From Sipunculus nudus (lineage: Eukaryota > Annelida > Sipuncula > Golfingiida > Sipunculidae), in assembly GCA_026874595.1 (NCBI GenBank), contig CM049308.1:50536624-50600623 (forward strand): a stretch of DNA of 64,000 nucleotides, written 5' to 3'. Under the pieces are notes generated by a model, which did not search any database, had not been told where the DNA came from, and was given only the letters and a program-made list of their open reading frames with translations. Below, piece after piece: positions 11,992 through 25,400 of this stretch (position 1 is the first letter of the stretch; the number at the start of each line of letters is the position of its first letter). The position numbers were made by a program, and so were the translations under genes.

Positions 11992-14900
11992 ATAGGGGTA
12001 TGATTCTCCCAGTTCATAACCAGCTTGGGAATATCAACATGTATAAACATGCATGTTCAGGGGAGATTTTCTGTGCTGAGGAGCTAGATGTTAAAAGTGT
12101 TACCTTTTTCTTTGAACTACAAATGTGTCCAAATCATTGTTTCACTCTTTCTCTGTCCTCTGTTAGGGTAACTATGGAAACTATTTTTCTAAATAAAAAT
12201 ATATGTACCTGGTAAGTTTTCAAAATAAACTTGAAACAACAGGCTATCTTTGACTGTAATTAACCAGTGCAAAAATTAGGCAAAAATGTGCTGGCTTGCC
12301 ATCAAATAAGATTGGTTCATTTTTTGTCATGGTTTTATCGAGCTCTATGAGATCTAATAGAACATTTTGTGCAGCCTTTACTTCAGCTGAGCAGCAAGGC
12401 AAGGGGTCTTTAGTTAGCCTTGATAGGGAAAGGAAGTTCCTTTATAAATTAGAGAGATAAAGAGGAAGGTAGGGTTAAAACTTTATTTCATACTTTTTTT
12501 AGCCTGTTCGCTTTGTCCCTTTATTTAAGATGTGTTAATGTGGGACATATTAATTACAATGAAAGATTTTGTATCAAGAAAATTCTATTAAACATTAGTT
12601 TAAACATAACAGATAGAAAGTTAGGTGTTAAATTTTATTCTCTATTTGAATCACCTTTGTCGGTGACAAGGGGCTCGGATTTTTATCAGTATAGTGTGAA
12701 AGACTTAAGCTGTATTTTAATAGAGACCTGTTAAGTGCACTGGTTCAGCGACAGAGTTCATTCGTACCAGGATTAAGAAATATCGTTCTTTTTGCAGTAG
12801 GATTGTGCTGGTATGTGTTTCTCTTTATCATGCTGTTTAGTTGTCCATAGATATGGCAGTTTTGTAGTACATGCTGATTGGTTAATGTTAGGATCGTCAG
12901 GCATAAGGCGGGATTTTGTGCTTATCGTTCATAACAGGGTATGTATACATGCATGATGTATTGTATCATTCCATTGTTGACCAAAATTGAAAACATATGG
13001 TCTGTAACAAGGATGTATGTGCTTTAGTCTGTGTACATTTTAAGAGTGTATATGATTAAAAAATGCTTACCTACATGTAAATGACTCCGGGAGGTCAAAG
13101 GTTATCATTGGATATTTACATGAGATAAAAGGTGGAAGTCTTGCAGTGTTAGTGGCACCAGCATGGCCTTTTATGAAGACCTCCTGACTAATATACCATG
13201 GAAAAGGATTATAGCCCAGACAGACTGTCAGAAAGACCTCTTATTACACAGCCGTGCATACCCTGGTTACTACTATTACAATGCACAGCTGGTTCATATA
13301 CTAACTGATTTATATAGCTACTGGTAAACATATGAGGATTTGTTATGAACAACTGTCATACACTGAAATATATAACGCATGGAAACTTATAGTTTGATTG
13401 ACAGTTCAGCCATATACTTAAAATTAATAACATAGCTGAATTAAATATAGCAGTTGTGAAATTTTATTTGAGCATAAGCTCTCATGTACATGTTTTAACC
13501 ATTTGAAAAATACATAGTTATGCAGGAAATTTAATGTTATAATTGAATTAGATGAAGGAGTTATAATTTATTCTCTGTATGCTTTTTCTGTACAAGTAGT
13601 AATAAGCACATGCATACAATCACAAAGAATGTAAATATGAGAATGTCACAGAACCTATCTGTGAGACCACCTGGCTAATCAAGCCACTTGATAGTATTGT
13701 ACATTTGTTTAGTCATAAAGTGACTCCATATTGAAATACAATTTCTAAAGGAAATCCTGTTGCTGGATCATCTGGTCAGTTTTTAATAGTCCTGTTCTCA
13801 GGCTTGTAAAGAATAGTATTTGTATAACTAATTATGTGTTGATAATAATCTAATATGCTGTGGATTTCAGGCATGTATTGGTTTTTATAGGATTTACTTT
13901 TGCAACCTTCCTACCCCAAGAAAGCATAGCTATTCTCAGCAAAGTTCAAACAGGTCACACATATTACCAAGGAAAACCTGATCGGCATACGCAATGGCAT
14001 CAAATATGGTAACCCCATGGTTACCTCTAGTCAAGGCTGGAGTGCTTCATTGAGTGGCTTGATAGAAATAAATGGAGATGTTTATATAAATTCAACTCAT
14101 GGATTCTTTATTTTTAGTAGCTGTTTAAAGTATACCTTGGGCCTACAGAAAGGCTAGTTTATTTTATCATGGTATTATTAAGCACTTAAGTTGAACAAAA
14201 AGATGAAAAATGCTCTAAAAAAATTATTCTAATTCTATAGCAAGACTTTCAACAGTATCTTGCAAGTAAGGTACAATTTACTGGCATTGCAGCAATCCAC
14301 CTCCTTCCAAGTAATAACCACAGGTTTGTAATGTATAAAGGCCGATATCCCTTCAGGTTATGCCTGTTCATTATTAAGTGTGGTTCATAATGTATGTGGT
14401 TATTAATGTGGTCCACATGCTGTTACTGGTATTATGGAATATTTGGCACTGGTTCAGGTGACCTGGGCTCATGTAGGGTGTAGCAGAATTATGTGGCACC
14501 TATTTATTGTTATGATCCAAACCATATTGCTTAACAGAGCTTTGTCAGCTTTCTGTACAAGTGGATCTGATTAAGTGTATGACCTGTCTTTTTCACTTCT
14601 ATGATAGGCATGTAACTCTACTGGCAACAGGGACACAATACTCAACAAGGGACAGTTTGCATTTGACAGTATCATATTCATCAAATATATAGTTTTATTT
14701 TTTTATTGCTATATCTGCAGAGAAAAATGAATTATAGTTTTCAATTTAAGTAATTTTTCCTTTTTCATCGTGCAGTTTGAATTTTTTTCAAGCAAATGAT
14801 TTCACAAATGTTTTTAAGACAATACCGAAGAATGAAATTTTGATTTTCTTTCAACTGCTTTCTTACAGAGTTTTAAATAGCATAATTCTACTTCTGTTGG

Positions 14901-15143
14901 AATATAGGAAGCATATGTACTGCTGAGAAGTAAATGAACCAAAGCCCAATAGAACATGGAAGATGTAGGTGGCACCACCAAGCATCAGAGGGACTCACTG
15001 ATATAACCTGATATACCTACATATGTGCCTATTTGTCAAGTCACCAATTGCAATTTTTGGCATATTTCTAATCTCAATTTTCTTCTTGTAATATGAGGGG
15101 TACAGATAATTGGATGAAAAGCCTATTATAATATCTGGTTCCC
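11992..15143. other. Non-coding DNA
   Basis: No gene recognised. The open frame at 11949-12215 overlaps the MITE end and is not a credible gene. Confidence 0.5.
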
Positions 15144-15285
15144 AAATTTTTTGGACTACCCCTTTGAATTCACACGTGTGCATGGAAACATATGATATTG
15201 GTGTCTCAGCACAAAAGTGCTGAGACACCAATATCATATGTTTCCATGCACACGTGTGAATTCAAAGGGGTAGTCCAAAAAATTT
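15144..15285. repeat. Perfect inverted repeat: 69-bp stem, 4-nt loop
   Basis: Bases 15144-15212 are exactly the reverse complement of 15217-15285, with loop AAAA at 15213-15216. I checked all 69 positions. The arm itself contains the palindrome CACACGTGTG. No coding role is apparent. See the findings for possible origins. Confidence 0.98.
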
Positions 15286-16663
15286 AGGTAATACATTTCC
15301 AGATAAATCATTTGATTTAGAAAGTAGAAACTTTTGAACCATTGGCTAATTATAATGTAGGAGTATTTTAGTGTTATCTTTAATAGTTTTGGAATAAAAT
15401 GCAAATTACGAAAATGTCACAAATTTAAAACATCGGTCAAAACTCAAGAAGGAACAATTACATTTCAATTCAGTTTTACAGAACTGTTGTTCTTCTCAAA
15501 CATGTTAGAGTTGGATAAAGATCAGTGGAGGTGGGGGGTTATGTTGGGGATAGTTGAAGATCCATGACTGTTGTGTGACAGTTAAAAAAAATTATTTTTA
15601 ATATTGGTGACATTTAAAGTTAAAATGAACTTTGGATGCACCAGAAATATACAATTACATTAAGGATAGTATAAAATAATAAAAAAATCTTTGTTTTGCA
15701 CTATCATAAAAAAAATTCTGAAAGTTCAGCTACATTGACAATATTTTCATTTTTTATGTGTTACCAAAGTACTTTGAAATAAAACAGAAAAAAGAGTCAT
15801 GGATTATAAATTGACACATACCATGCTTTTTCACTGCTTTGTTAGGATGGTGATTAAATCCAATTTATTAATGAAGGATTGGTTGTTAATGGAGTGTTCA
15901 CAATGGCTGCCATAAATCTTCATCAAGAAGACATTTATTTTGGAAATGATATCATGATTAGGATTCCAGTATTTTGATAATCACATGATAGGAACCCACA
16001 GAGAGACAGGCCATGCTTTTAACACTGTATTTAATTCATTAGGCCTGTGTTGATTTAGACGGTAATAGTTGCATCATATTAAAGTATTAGATTAAGAATG
16101 CCATCGGGCAGCTGGGCAGTGCCGTAACCAAACACTACTCAATCTTCTCAAGTGACAATAATGCATGACGGCAGACAGGGCCCAGACCTGTTTAATGCCC
16201 TACAGACCCCAAACATGTTGTTGTAAAAATGTTGAAGCTTATGGTGAACAGTTTACATAGACGACCCACCAAGGAGACAAATTCAATTATGAGAAGTTAC
16301 TCCAAAACAATTAGTCAAAATTGGATGTAAGATCAGACGATGTGACGCTTCCCTGTGAAATCAAACCAGATGACTGAGTCTGTTTGATTAACATGAGTCA
16401 GTGTCTCTACAAACATGGCTTTAACACTTGACTTTTTTTCTCTTAATGTTTGATGTTACTTGACTCTAATGGGAATGATTTTTGAAGTACATGTGGAATA
16501 CAAATATCTTGTCTAAATTGGAGTTCCAAATGAAACTTTATTATAAAAACTAATATTTCAAGCTAATAATTTATTAAAAAATGCATGTATGTAGAAAAGT
16601 TATACAAATTGCCAAATGCAACAATTTAAAAGGAAACACTGATTCTTATTTTATTAATTTTTT
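15286..16663. other. Non-coding DNA
   Basis: AT-rich sequence without recognisable genes or clear repeats. Confidence 0.5.
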
Positions 16664-16790
16664 AGCTCAGCTGACTATAAGTCATCTGAGCTATAGTCGT
16701 GGTCCATTGTCCGTCGTCCGTCTGTCTGTCCGTCCGTCCGTCAGTCCGTCCGTCCGTACGTACGTAGATGTGGCACGTTTTGAAACCGTA
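16664..16790 (+). repeat. Dispersed repeat head: hairpin plus GTCC-rich run
   Basis: AGCTCAG and CTGAGCT form an inverted repeat around 16665-16693, followed by a run of GTCCGTC/CGTC units to about 16767. Repeats with this hairpin-then-GTCCGTC arrangement are, in my knowledge, very abundant in bivalve genomes. The open frame 16581-16883 lies across it and is not a gene. The matching tail may be the sequence at 18625-18670. Confidence 0.6.
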
Positions 16791-17570
16791 AGACCTAGGA
16801 ATCCAAAATTCAGCATAATATTAGATGGCCCCAAGATCTCCTACCAAGCCGAAAACTGGGTCTTTGTGACTTTGTTCCTTTGAGAAATTAAGGAAAAACC
16901 TCAACTTTTTATTAAAATCCTATTATCACACTTCAGAACTGCCTAATATCAAAACCACTCATCTGTTTTTCCTCATATTTACCATAAATATTCCTCTATA
17001 TAGTTCCTATGTACATGCCAGAAATTAAGTCTGTTAAGTATAAATTCCTTAAGTTATGGCCCCGAACAAAATATACTTTGTAAAAAATTCAGGAAAAATA
17101 TTTACTCACTTAACATGAAAAATTTTGAAACTAGAGTCTATTTTTCCAAGTATATAACTATGTTTAATTAAGATTCAATTGTTTACCCAAAATTAGATCT
17201 GAATTTTGTAAATTTTTAAAGTTATTAGCATTAAAATAAAATCAGTACCTTAAATTTTTCCCAACTTTGACCATGGCACGTTTTTTTCATGTAAGTACCA
17301 TTGATTTAATTTTCACAGCATGTAAACATAAATATTTAATTTGTTTAAATTTGAAATTTGAAAATAAAAGCTTGAAAATAAAGCTAGTTATTGATTTTTT
17401 TTCTTGAGGCTCTATAGTAATCATTTGCTTTGATTACAGATTACAGATGCAGGGTCCCACTCCAGGTCACTGGAAGTCAGCTATGCCAGGGTTTCTGATT
17501 TGTTACAGTCAATGGGGGAGATCCCCTTCCTGTGACAGGTGTACAGTTCTTCTCATATCAGCAACCCAAA

Positions 17571-17585
17571 CCCCCCCCCCCCCCC
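17571..17585 (+). repeat. Poly-C tract
   Basis: Fifteen consecutive C. Similar C runs occur at 24967-24978, 30714-30724 and 42063-42078. Confidence 0.95.
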
Positions 17586-18624
17586 TAAACCCATCCCACC
17601 AAGTGTTGTGCTGTAATTGCTTTTGTTTTCACTGTATCCCCTAAATTGTAATGCTGTTTCCACTCCGATATGCAAAAACTTTCCTTGAAAAAGTAATTCA
17701 AGGTGTAATCCAGAAGATGCCATGTTGTGTTAATGTAGCATTTTTAAAGAAATCAGTTTTCTTTTAAATAATTTTAACAAATATAATTAAACCCATTAGT
17801 ATGCTTAAATGTATAAAATATGAAGCAAAATATGGATAAATAAAGGCACAATTTAAAATTGTGAAATCTGAATCAAGTATTATTTTTAGATATTTATTGT
17901 TTTGCAAATCGGTTTTTGAGGTAAAAAATAAATAAACATTTGTCTGCATGATGTGGCATTGTCTGACAATTTGAGATTTATGATGATTCAATTTAGAATT
18001 ATGAATCAACTTTTATATTCACATATATATGTTATATTGGATATGTATAGAAATATTAATGCATGATGTAGTGTTATCTGACAAGATTGAGAATTATGAT
18101 GATGATTATATTCAGATATATATGTTATATTTGAAATGTATAGAAATATAAACTTAAATAAAAAAAATTGATTTGATAAAAATATGAGGATTTAATACAA
18201 ACATTTGTTCATTATTTTCCTGCCTCAGCAGAATTTGAGATCAGGCTTTGTTTGCCCTGTTTTATGTTGTTAATTAGTTATATTTCAACTGTATACATTT
18301 CATAAAAAAAAATATATATTCAATAATATATATCTTATACAAAAAAATAGACTCAATTGAACAAATGTGTAAACTACTGAAATGTCAACAGTTAATCAAA
18401 AAGCCAACTAATGATCATGGTAATAGAACAGATCATTTGTTCACAAACTGCTCACATGCTTCAGTTTCAACTTTAGGAAACACATGGTCAGGTCACAAAA
18501 TATTATTTGCAACAATTTCTTGCTCATCAATACAAACCAATCATATAAATCAACCATGGCCTTTATTACCTCTTCCTCTTACACTTTATCTCCATTTGAT
18601 ATTATTTTAGATTTTTACCTTCAA

Positions 18625-18670
18625 GGTCAACTTCAGCTGAGCACAGTGACCCATGGGTCCCTTGTTTTAC
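18625..18670 (+). repeat. Dispersed repeat tail
   Basis: The sequence ttcagctgagcacagtgacc followed by catgggtcccttgtttt resembles 50887-50920 (tagctgagtgtcaagacc, catgggtccctagttta). This looks like the shared 3' end of a dispersed non-coding element. A shorter relative (attcagctgagcatcttgtttt) ends near 33354. Confidence 0.55.
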
Positions 18671-21600
18671 AGTGTTCTAATAATTCAATCAAAATTAATT
18701 TTGAGAATTATTTTGGAATGGCATTGCTTTTTATGCAGAAGCTTGGCATTATTAACCCTTATGCCTGTTGACTTGTTAAGCAAACACTTACAAGGTACTG
18801 CCAAGAATGCTGAAAAAAAATCAGGCTGTTGACTCCATTAAGGGGTCTGTCCTTATCCAGCCCTTGAGCCTGTAAATACCTCGAACCTACAACAAAGTCT
18901 CTTCACAGTGTAGCCAATTGAATGCGTCTGTGCAGGTATGAAGAGTAAATATTCTACAAGGAGGTGTTATAAGGCCACACAGGACAGGTATAATACAGGA
19001 ATGCATAAACATCTTATCTACTGTTCATCTTGACGGGTGTAATGGGGTATAAAATACCTGAGAGAAGTCAACAAGGATTTTTGACAGAGTTTGTTGACAT
19101 AGTCACCCGAGTTAAGACACATCTTGTTCACATTGCCAACATAATTCTCACGCCATCATCATGAACGTACAAATATTTATTATGATAATGAATGTATTGT
19201 GTTAGATTCATCAGATTTCATTTGATAATATTATAAGTACTATTATATATTATGTACCATATATCCTGCCATATATATATATTATTTGATTTTACAGGTG
19301 ACAAACCTTCACTGACCTTATGACTTTACATTAACATGTTAATGTTATTAAAGAAAACATATTTATCACACTTTCTGAACCAAGTAATGTGTGTGTTACC
19401 AAGTCCTTGGATGTACTGGAAATTACAACCTACTGTTACAGGCCACTGGGACATTTAGTAAGATCTCACTTAGGCAAATCAGTAGTGAACTGTTATGTAC
19501 ATGGGCATTTGGGGTCAGTTCCTGTTGGACAAAGCTAGCTATTGGATAAAGTAACACTTGGCTATTATCAGAATAAACCCAGACTCAAAGACAAGCTTCA
19601 GGGGGGCTGAGGGAGTTACAAATAGCACTGAATATGTTCACAGGGCTATGAACTGCATGTATAACACCTGACTGACAGAATCACAACAAGCTGCTAGTGA
19701 AACCTTGACCAGCTGAGAGTGTATAATACTTGGACTTTAATGACAGAGCCTTGAGACGTTGTTAATGGTGGGAAGACCATTCACTGTGACTTAGTTACTG
19801 CGTGGGTTACTGTACAGTATGACCTGTAGTACACACTCACTGGTGACTCTGTTTGACCTGGCCCTTGCTGATTTATATATAGCGTACCTCAGAACATGTC
19901 TCTTTAGTCTATAGTGCTTAGTACAGATACTGAAGATTAAGCTTTAGAGGAGTCCATTTACATGAAATTTCATATAATTGTAAATTAATTAAAATAAATC
20001 TTGCTTTTTAATCAACCCAGAAATGTCTGAGTCCCAAATCTTAAAGTTAATGCGACATTGATGGAGGCATCAGAAATTTTTTGTACGTACCTAATTAATT
20101 AGGTCATCCTTAGTATGGAATAGTCATGTTAAATATTGAAAGGTACTTAGTGCAGTGTCAAGGCAAAACAATCCTACCAGTAAGATAAACTGCTGTATCT
20201 GCATCTGACTCAAAAGGAGTCTTCCTTGACCTATTTGCCAATCCTGCTCAAAGTTTCATAGAAATATGTTCATTATTTTTGAGTAATTGTGCTTATAGAT
20301 AATAAACTAACAAATCAACCAACAATCAAACAGACAGACAATGGTGAAAACATAAACTCCCAAGCTGTTAAATCTGCAGCAGGGTTATGAACTGTTTTTG
20401 GATGTGTGTACCTCAGCCCCCTTTCCCTTTGTCCCTGCTTTATCAGAGTCCCACCAAGACTTTCACTTTCCATCTCAACTTGTATCCTGTCCAGGACATT
20501 AGAACAGATTTTCCTTTTTGTGAGAAAACACTCCACTTTCTTTCTGGTATCAAAACAGATCAGCAGCCTTGCACAAAGAATGGTGAACATTTAAAGGATA
20601 AATAACTTTTAAAATGTTGCTGTTTTAACACAAGTCTTCAATTTAGTAGCAGAATGATCAAATTACCAGATAAGTCATTGGAACATAATACTGAGACATA
20701 AAAAAACAACAATTTATTCATATCTGTAGAATATTTTCACTTAATGACACAAGATATCAAATATCATTTGTTATCAAGTCATACCAGTCTACCAGAGCAG
20801 CTTTCAGTAGTTTTGTTTTTGCAAAATATGATTGTTCGAACAATAAAATGAATTTATTATCTTTAGGTACAAAATAGGTATTGTTTGAGTTTCCATAACT
20901 GTTTTTAAGCCACCTCATATGATAGTTAGAGTAACTCTTCAGAGTGCTAAGCTCAGATCAAAATTTAATTAGATTATCTCTAACCTGTGAACTCTTCCAC
21001 ACAAAGTTTCATGGAAATAGGTTCAGTGTTTCTTACATTATTCAGCTATCAGGTAGACAAACCAACAAACAGATGTAAATGAAAAAATAACCTCCTTTGC
21101 AATAGTAATTGTAGAGGTCTGCTTCAAGTTGGAATTTTACACTGGTAATGGTTTGCCAGTAGAGAAAAGTCCAGGTTACTTAGGTCAGATTTTCAGAATA
21201 CTGACCTGCTAATTAAATTTTTCAGGTAGAGTATCTGGCAGATGGAGATAAAAGAATTAGCCAGTAAAGCACCCTGCTGCTGCAGCAGGGAGTGGAAATT
21301 AAGAACACCTTGAAGTTATTTTCATTTGCAGGTTGTATGTAAATAAAGCAGCTCCAGTACTCGCTGCCCAGGGGTCATTTGGTCACCCCAGTCCTGGTGT
21401 TTTTACATCATGCTGTGCTATCAACTAATGTCAGTCCATGAGGTTTATTATTGTTGACTTTTGGCTTGAAGGAATCTGATAACACAAACACAAGTCTGAA
21501 ATTACAAGATGGGGCAGAGAAGGCCACTTGTTTTACTGTAAATGGGTCATTTGTTTTTACCAGCACAACAGGAGGATTGTAAAATTAGAAATGAGTCTTG

Positions 21601-22293
21601 CCTGCCTCCAAAGGACAAGATGTATTTATGAAGCAGAAATCTGAGATGGAAAGAATTTCTCTTCACAGGACTGTCATCCCTTTCCAGATATAAAAAGTGA
21701 ATTGTTATAATGCCAGAAACAGATGATGAAATGCATAAATTAAAAACAGATTTTCTGTATTCTGGCACTGCTTTAATAATCTTTATTATTTATTTTTATT
21801 CAGTGAATTAATACAATTTGGTGTATGCTTTCTTGTTCATTAAATTTATATGTTTTTAAAAGTATAAGGAAATTGAATTTATGCAGTTTACAAGCCTTAC
21901 CTCGTGAAAATAATTTTGTAATTTTTTTTAAACATTTAAGGACATTTTTAGAATTTTGATGAGGAGGTTTGTTTTAATTACCCCCATAAATTTTCAATAC
22001 ATTACAGATTTTGTATTTTTTGTCATTTTGAAAGTTTAAATTACAGTAAGGTTTATTATGTCTCCTTCCTCCTCCATTATCTTTTCTGTTTCTGCAAATG
22101 AGAAACACATATGTAAGTGAACTTGAGCTTAAATTATTTGTTAAAAGAAAATGAAGAAAAATACCTAACATAAATGATTAAAAAAAAATTATAAAAGATG
22201 TTTATTAATGAATGCTTCAAAAGAACTTCCATGGACTTTTTTATATATGTACAATTACATTAATGTATAATGTATTACTTTTTTTGTTTACAG
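18671..22293. other. Non-coding DNA upstream of the P-loop exon, with a repeat pair
   Basis: Two related segments, 20248-20340 and 20998-21080, share aaagtttcatRgaaataKgttca and end in caaaccaacaaacaga-type sequence, consistent with a short dispersed element. Nothing coding was recognised. The last part before 22294 is presumably intron, because the exon there starts in mid-motor. Confidence 0.5.
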
Positions 22294-22410
22294 ATTTACC
22301 AGGACCTGGGGACGGAGGTTCTCGAGTCGGCCTTCACTGGGTACAATGCCTGTATCTTTGCTTACGGCCAGACAGGATCAGGAAAGACCTATACCATGAT
22401 GGGGCCCCCG
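22294..22410 (+). CDS. STARD9: Kinesin exon 1 of those seen: P-loop exon
   Basis: 117 bp, phase 0 at both ends, preceded by a T-rich tract ending tttacag and followed by gtaagatc. It encodes 39 residues, [14 protein letters not shown] then [20 protein letters not shown] and MMGPP. The Walker A motif GQTGSGKT is intact, so this is an active-type ATPase loop. It begins in mid-motor, so at least one coding exon (beta-1 strand and start codon) must lie upstream. Confidence 0.97.
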
Positions 22411-25400
22411 GTAAGATCACTAAAGCTCTCATTTTTACACCAAGTTGATATACCTGTATAAGATCTGTCTGCTTTTATTTGTATCTGATAACATGTAAAC
22501 TTGGTCATATAGAAAAAATAACCACACAGGAAACAAGAGTTCTTTCTTTTATTCACTCAGTTACTCTCTTTCCTACTATTTACTGCACTGTGCCTTTCTC
22601 TGTTACATTTAATTTAAAGATGTCTAAAGCATGACCCACTAAAAGCATAGTTACAATATTTCATTATCTGTACTATGATGACTACTATACTTCTTTCTTT
22701 TCCATAATCAATTTTCTGATGGTCATCAATCATTAATAAAATATAATGTAAAATGATAATCAGTGCCACCTGTAGGCAGTGGTCAGAACTTAAATTAATG
22801 TATATTTTCACTGTAATCTGATTAAAAAATCACAAAGTATGTCTAGTTATGTATAAGAGAAGTCAGTAACATGCCCCCAGTTTGTAGGAATGTAGACCAG
22901 ATACATATTGAGCTGGGGTAGCAGCTAGCTCACTGATGATCAGAGACAGACCATCAGCTTGAGGTGGTGGTTTGTAATGGAACGTCAAGAATTTCTATCA
23001 GAAAGCATCGTTCTACATTCAGTAACATAAAACATTGACACCTGACATAAGGTGGTTCCCATGGCAATTCACCTTGTCAATCACTTTGAAAGGTGGAGTA
23101 AAGGAAACATAATTAATGTAGGGTCATGATGTCTTTATTTTTTAACACTTTCCCTGAGCGTGTTATGACAGGTCAGATCACTGCTGTGGCATAGCTTTCC
23201 TATTCTGCCACCCCATGATAGGATGCTGGACTTCCAGAAGATGTGTTAAAAAGTCAGGAATATGCTTCCGGATGTCAGTCCATGACCAGATCTAGTGGTG
23301 AAGACAAATGAATGCTAATGCACATAGTTTACAATGTCTGCTGACAGATAGACAGGAGAGGCTTCATAGGAACTCTGCCACACACCTTGATGATATTGTT
23401 AAATGAGCACTTATTCAAGAGAGACAGTAATCTTGTTTTATAGACTAGCTCATTATTTGAGAAACACTGTCATTTTGAAACTAGCCTTGAGAATATGTGA
23501 ATAGTACATCTGGAAAATTCTCGCTGTAATATTTTTGTCTCACAGTTTGTCACATCATCATAAATAGTTTTTGTTTTCTGTCTTTTGTCTTTCCTTTTTG
23601 CTTTCCTGATCTTAAAATGGCAAGAATTAGACAGATAAGAAAAATCCCCCTCAGTGTAATCTCTTTTTATACTGAAATGTTTTGTAACTTGTGTACCTGA
23701 ATTATGTCACCATGTTTATGGAATGAATGATTTTGTTTCCATGGACTCAGCAATGTTTTTTATTTGGTTCTATTAATGAGACTTTATTTTACTCAGCTGA
23801 GCCTGTTTTTGAGCTGTTCAGACCAGGCTGGCTCTGCTGTCCAGGTTTCTGTCTGTCCATCCACCAGCAACAACTGGCCCAGTTTGTAATATAACAGCCA
23901 CAGCAACCCACTCATGTCTATCATGGAACATCAGCACTGTAGTTCTTAACAACGAAAACATGAAATCTTGGTTATATTATTAAATGCTTATAAATTATAA
24001 GAATCATTTGTTGTACCCATCTGTGTCAGGTTTCTCTAGTTGAACAGATAGTGACCAGTAGCTATTGGGCATCGTGACTGGCTTATCATATATGCTGATA
24101 ACAGAACCATGTGCATATCTTCCACAAGGTACTTGTGTATGTGAAGATAATTAATATAACAGGTATAGTATTGTTAAGTTTATTTTATAATCAGGTTGAG
24201 ATCCAAATTTTATTGTAAAATTCACCCTCAACATTCATAACTGGAAATGATATGACCTATAAATGCAACATTTTCAGAGAGTTTGGTAAATATAGCTTTT
24301 CTAATTACATTATCATAAACAATGATAATACATCAACATTTAGATGTGTGGGTAGATTGTCTTTGCCAGGGCACTGCTTTGATTAGAGATAGTCAGTTGC
24401 TTCCCATTAATTTCAGTGCTGTATGTTGAGATCTTTATGTATGGAAGTGTCTGGATGTATTTATAATTGTTATTGATTGGGGAGACTGACCAGACAGCAG
24501 CTGATGCCAGTCTTAACATATAGTGATGTGTCTCATCCTCCAAGTAGCCTCCGGTCATATCCTTGATACCATAGAGACCAGGTAGCCTCCACACAGATGC
24601 AGATCTTCTTGTACTCTGACAGTCAGTAATCAGGATCACTCACTGTGAGGAACCTGGTCAGTGTCTGGGCTCTCAGTGTGCTCCATGTCAAGGTTTTACT
24701 TGTATCAATATCCATTGCTGTGGAAGCTAACAGAAAATATGAATAATAAAATTATCAACTAGAGGGCTTCAAATGCTGAACAATCGGTGAATATAAGGTC
24801 AAGATAAAAATACCTGGTAGCAAATCTGTCATCTGTGACTATATTACTGTGTCTTAAGGTCAGTTTTAAAAAATCCTTTATATTTGTGATCTAATAAAAG
24901 CACTGCCAAAAGAAAAAAAAAATTGTGGTTTCACCCTCTGACCCTGAGGATCTGAGAAAGCCACCTCCCCCCCCCCCCTACCTAGCCCCCTCCCTCCAAA
25001 AAAAAAAAAAAATAAAGACCCAAATATTGATATACATAAATTAGCTCATCAACCCTTGTTAAAATATAAGCCCCTTCCCTTTTTTGGAGAGGCTTAATAA
25101 ATAAAACCAAAAGGAGTATATCCCTGGCTGCCTTAGCTTCTTGCATTTGCAATTCAGCCAAATGGATTTTTTTAGCAACACTGTTTGAACCTGTAACTCT
25201 TCATGTATTAATCACTTGTTCAAGAATTCTGAATCATGTAATTCACATATAATTTACTTTTTTGTGATAAAATGATAAATTTACAGGATATGAAATTATT
25301 TTTTTATGGATAAAGTCACATGTACTGTAAGGGAGACAATCTTTGGGTTGCCAGTAGTCAAGGTTATGTCTTGTAGCATTCAAATGATAACTATTTCCAC

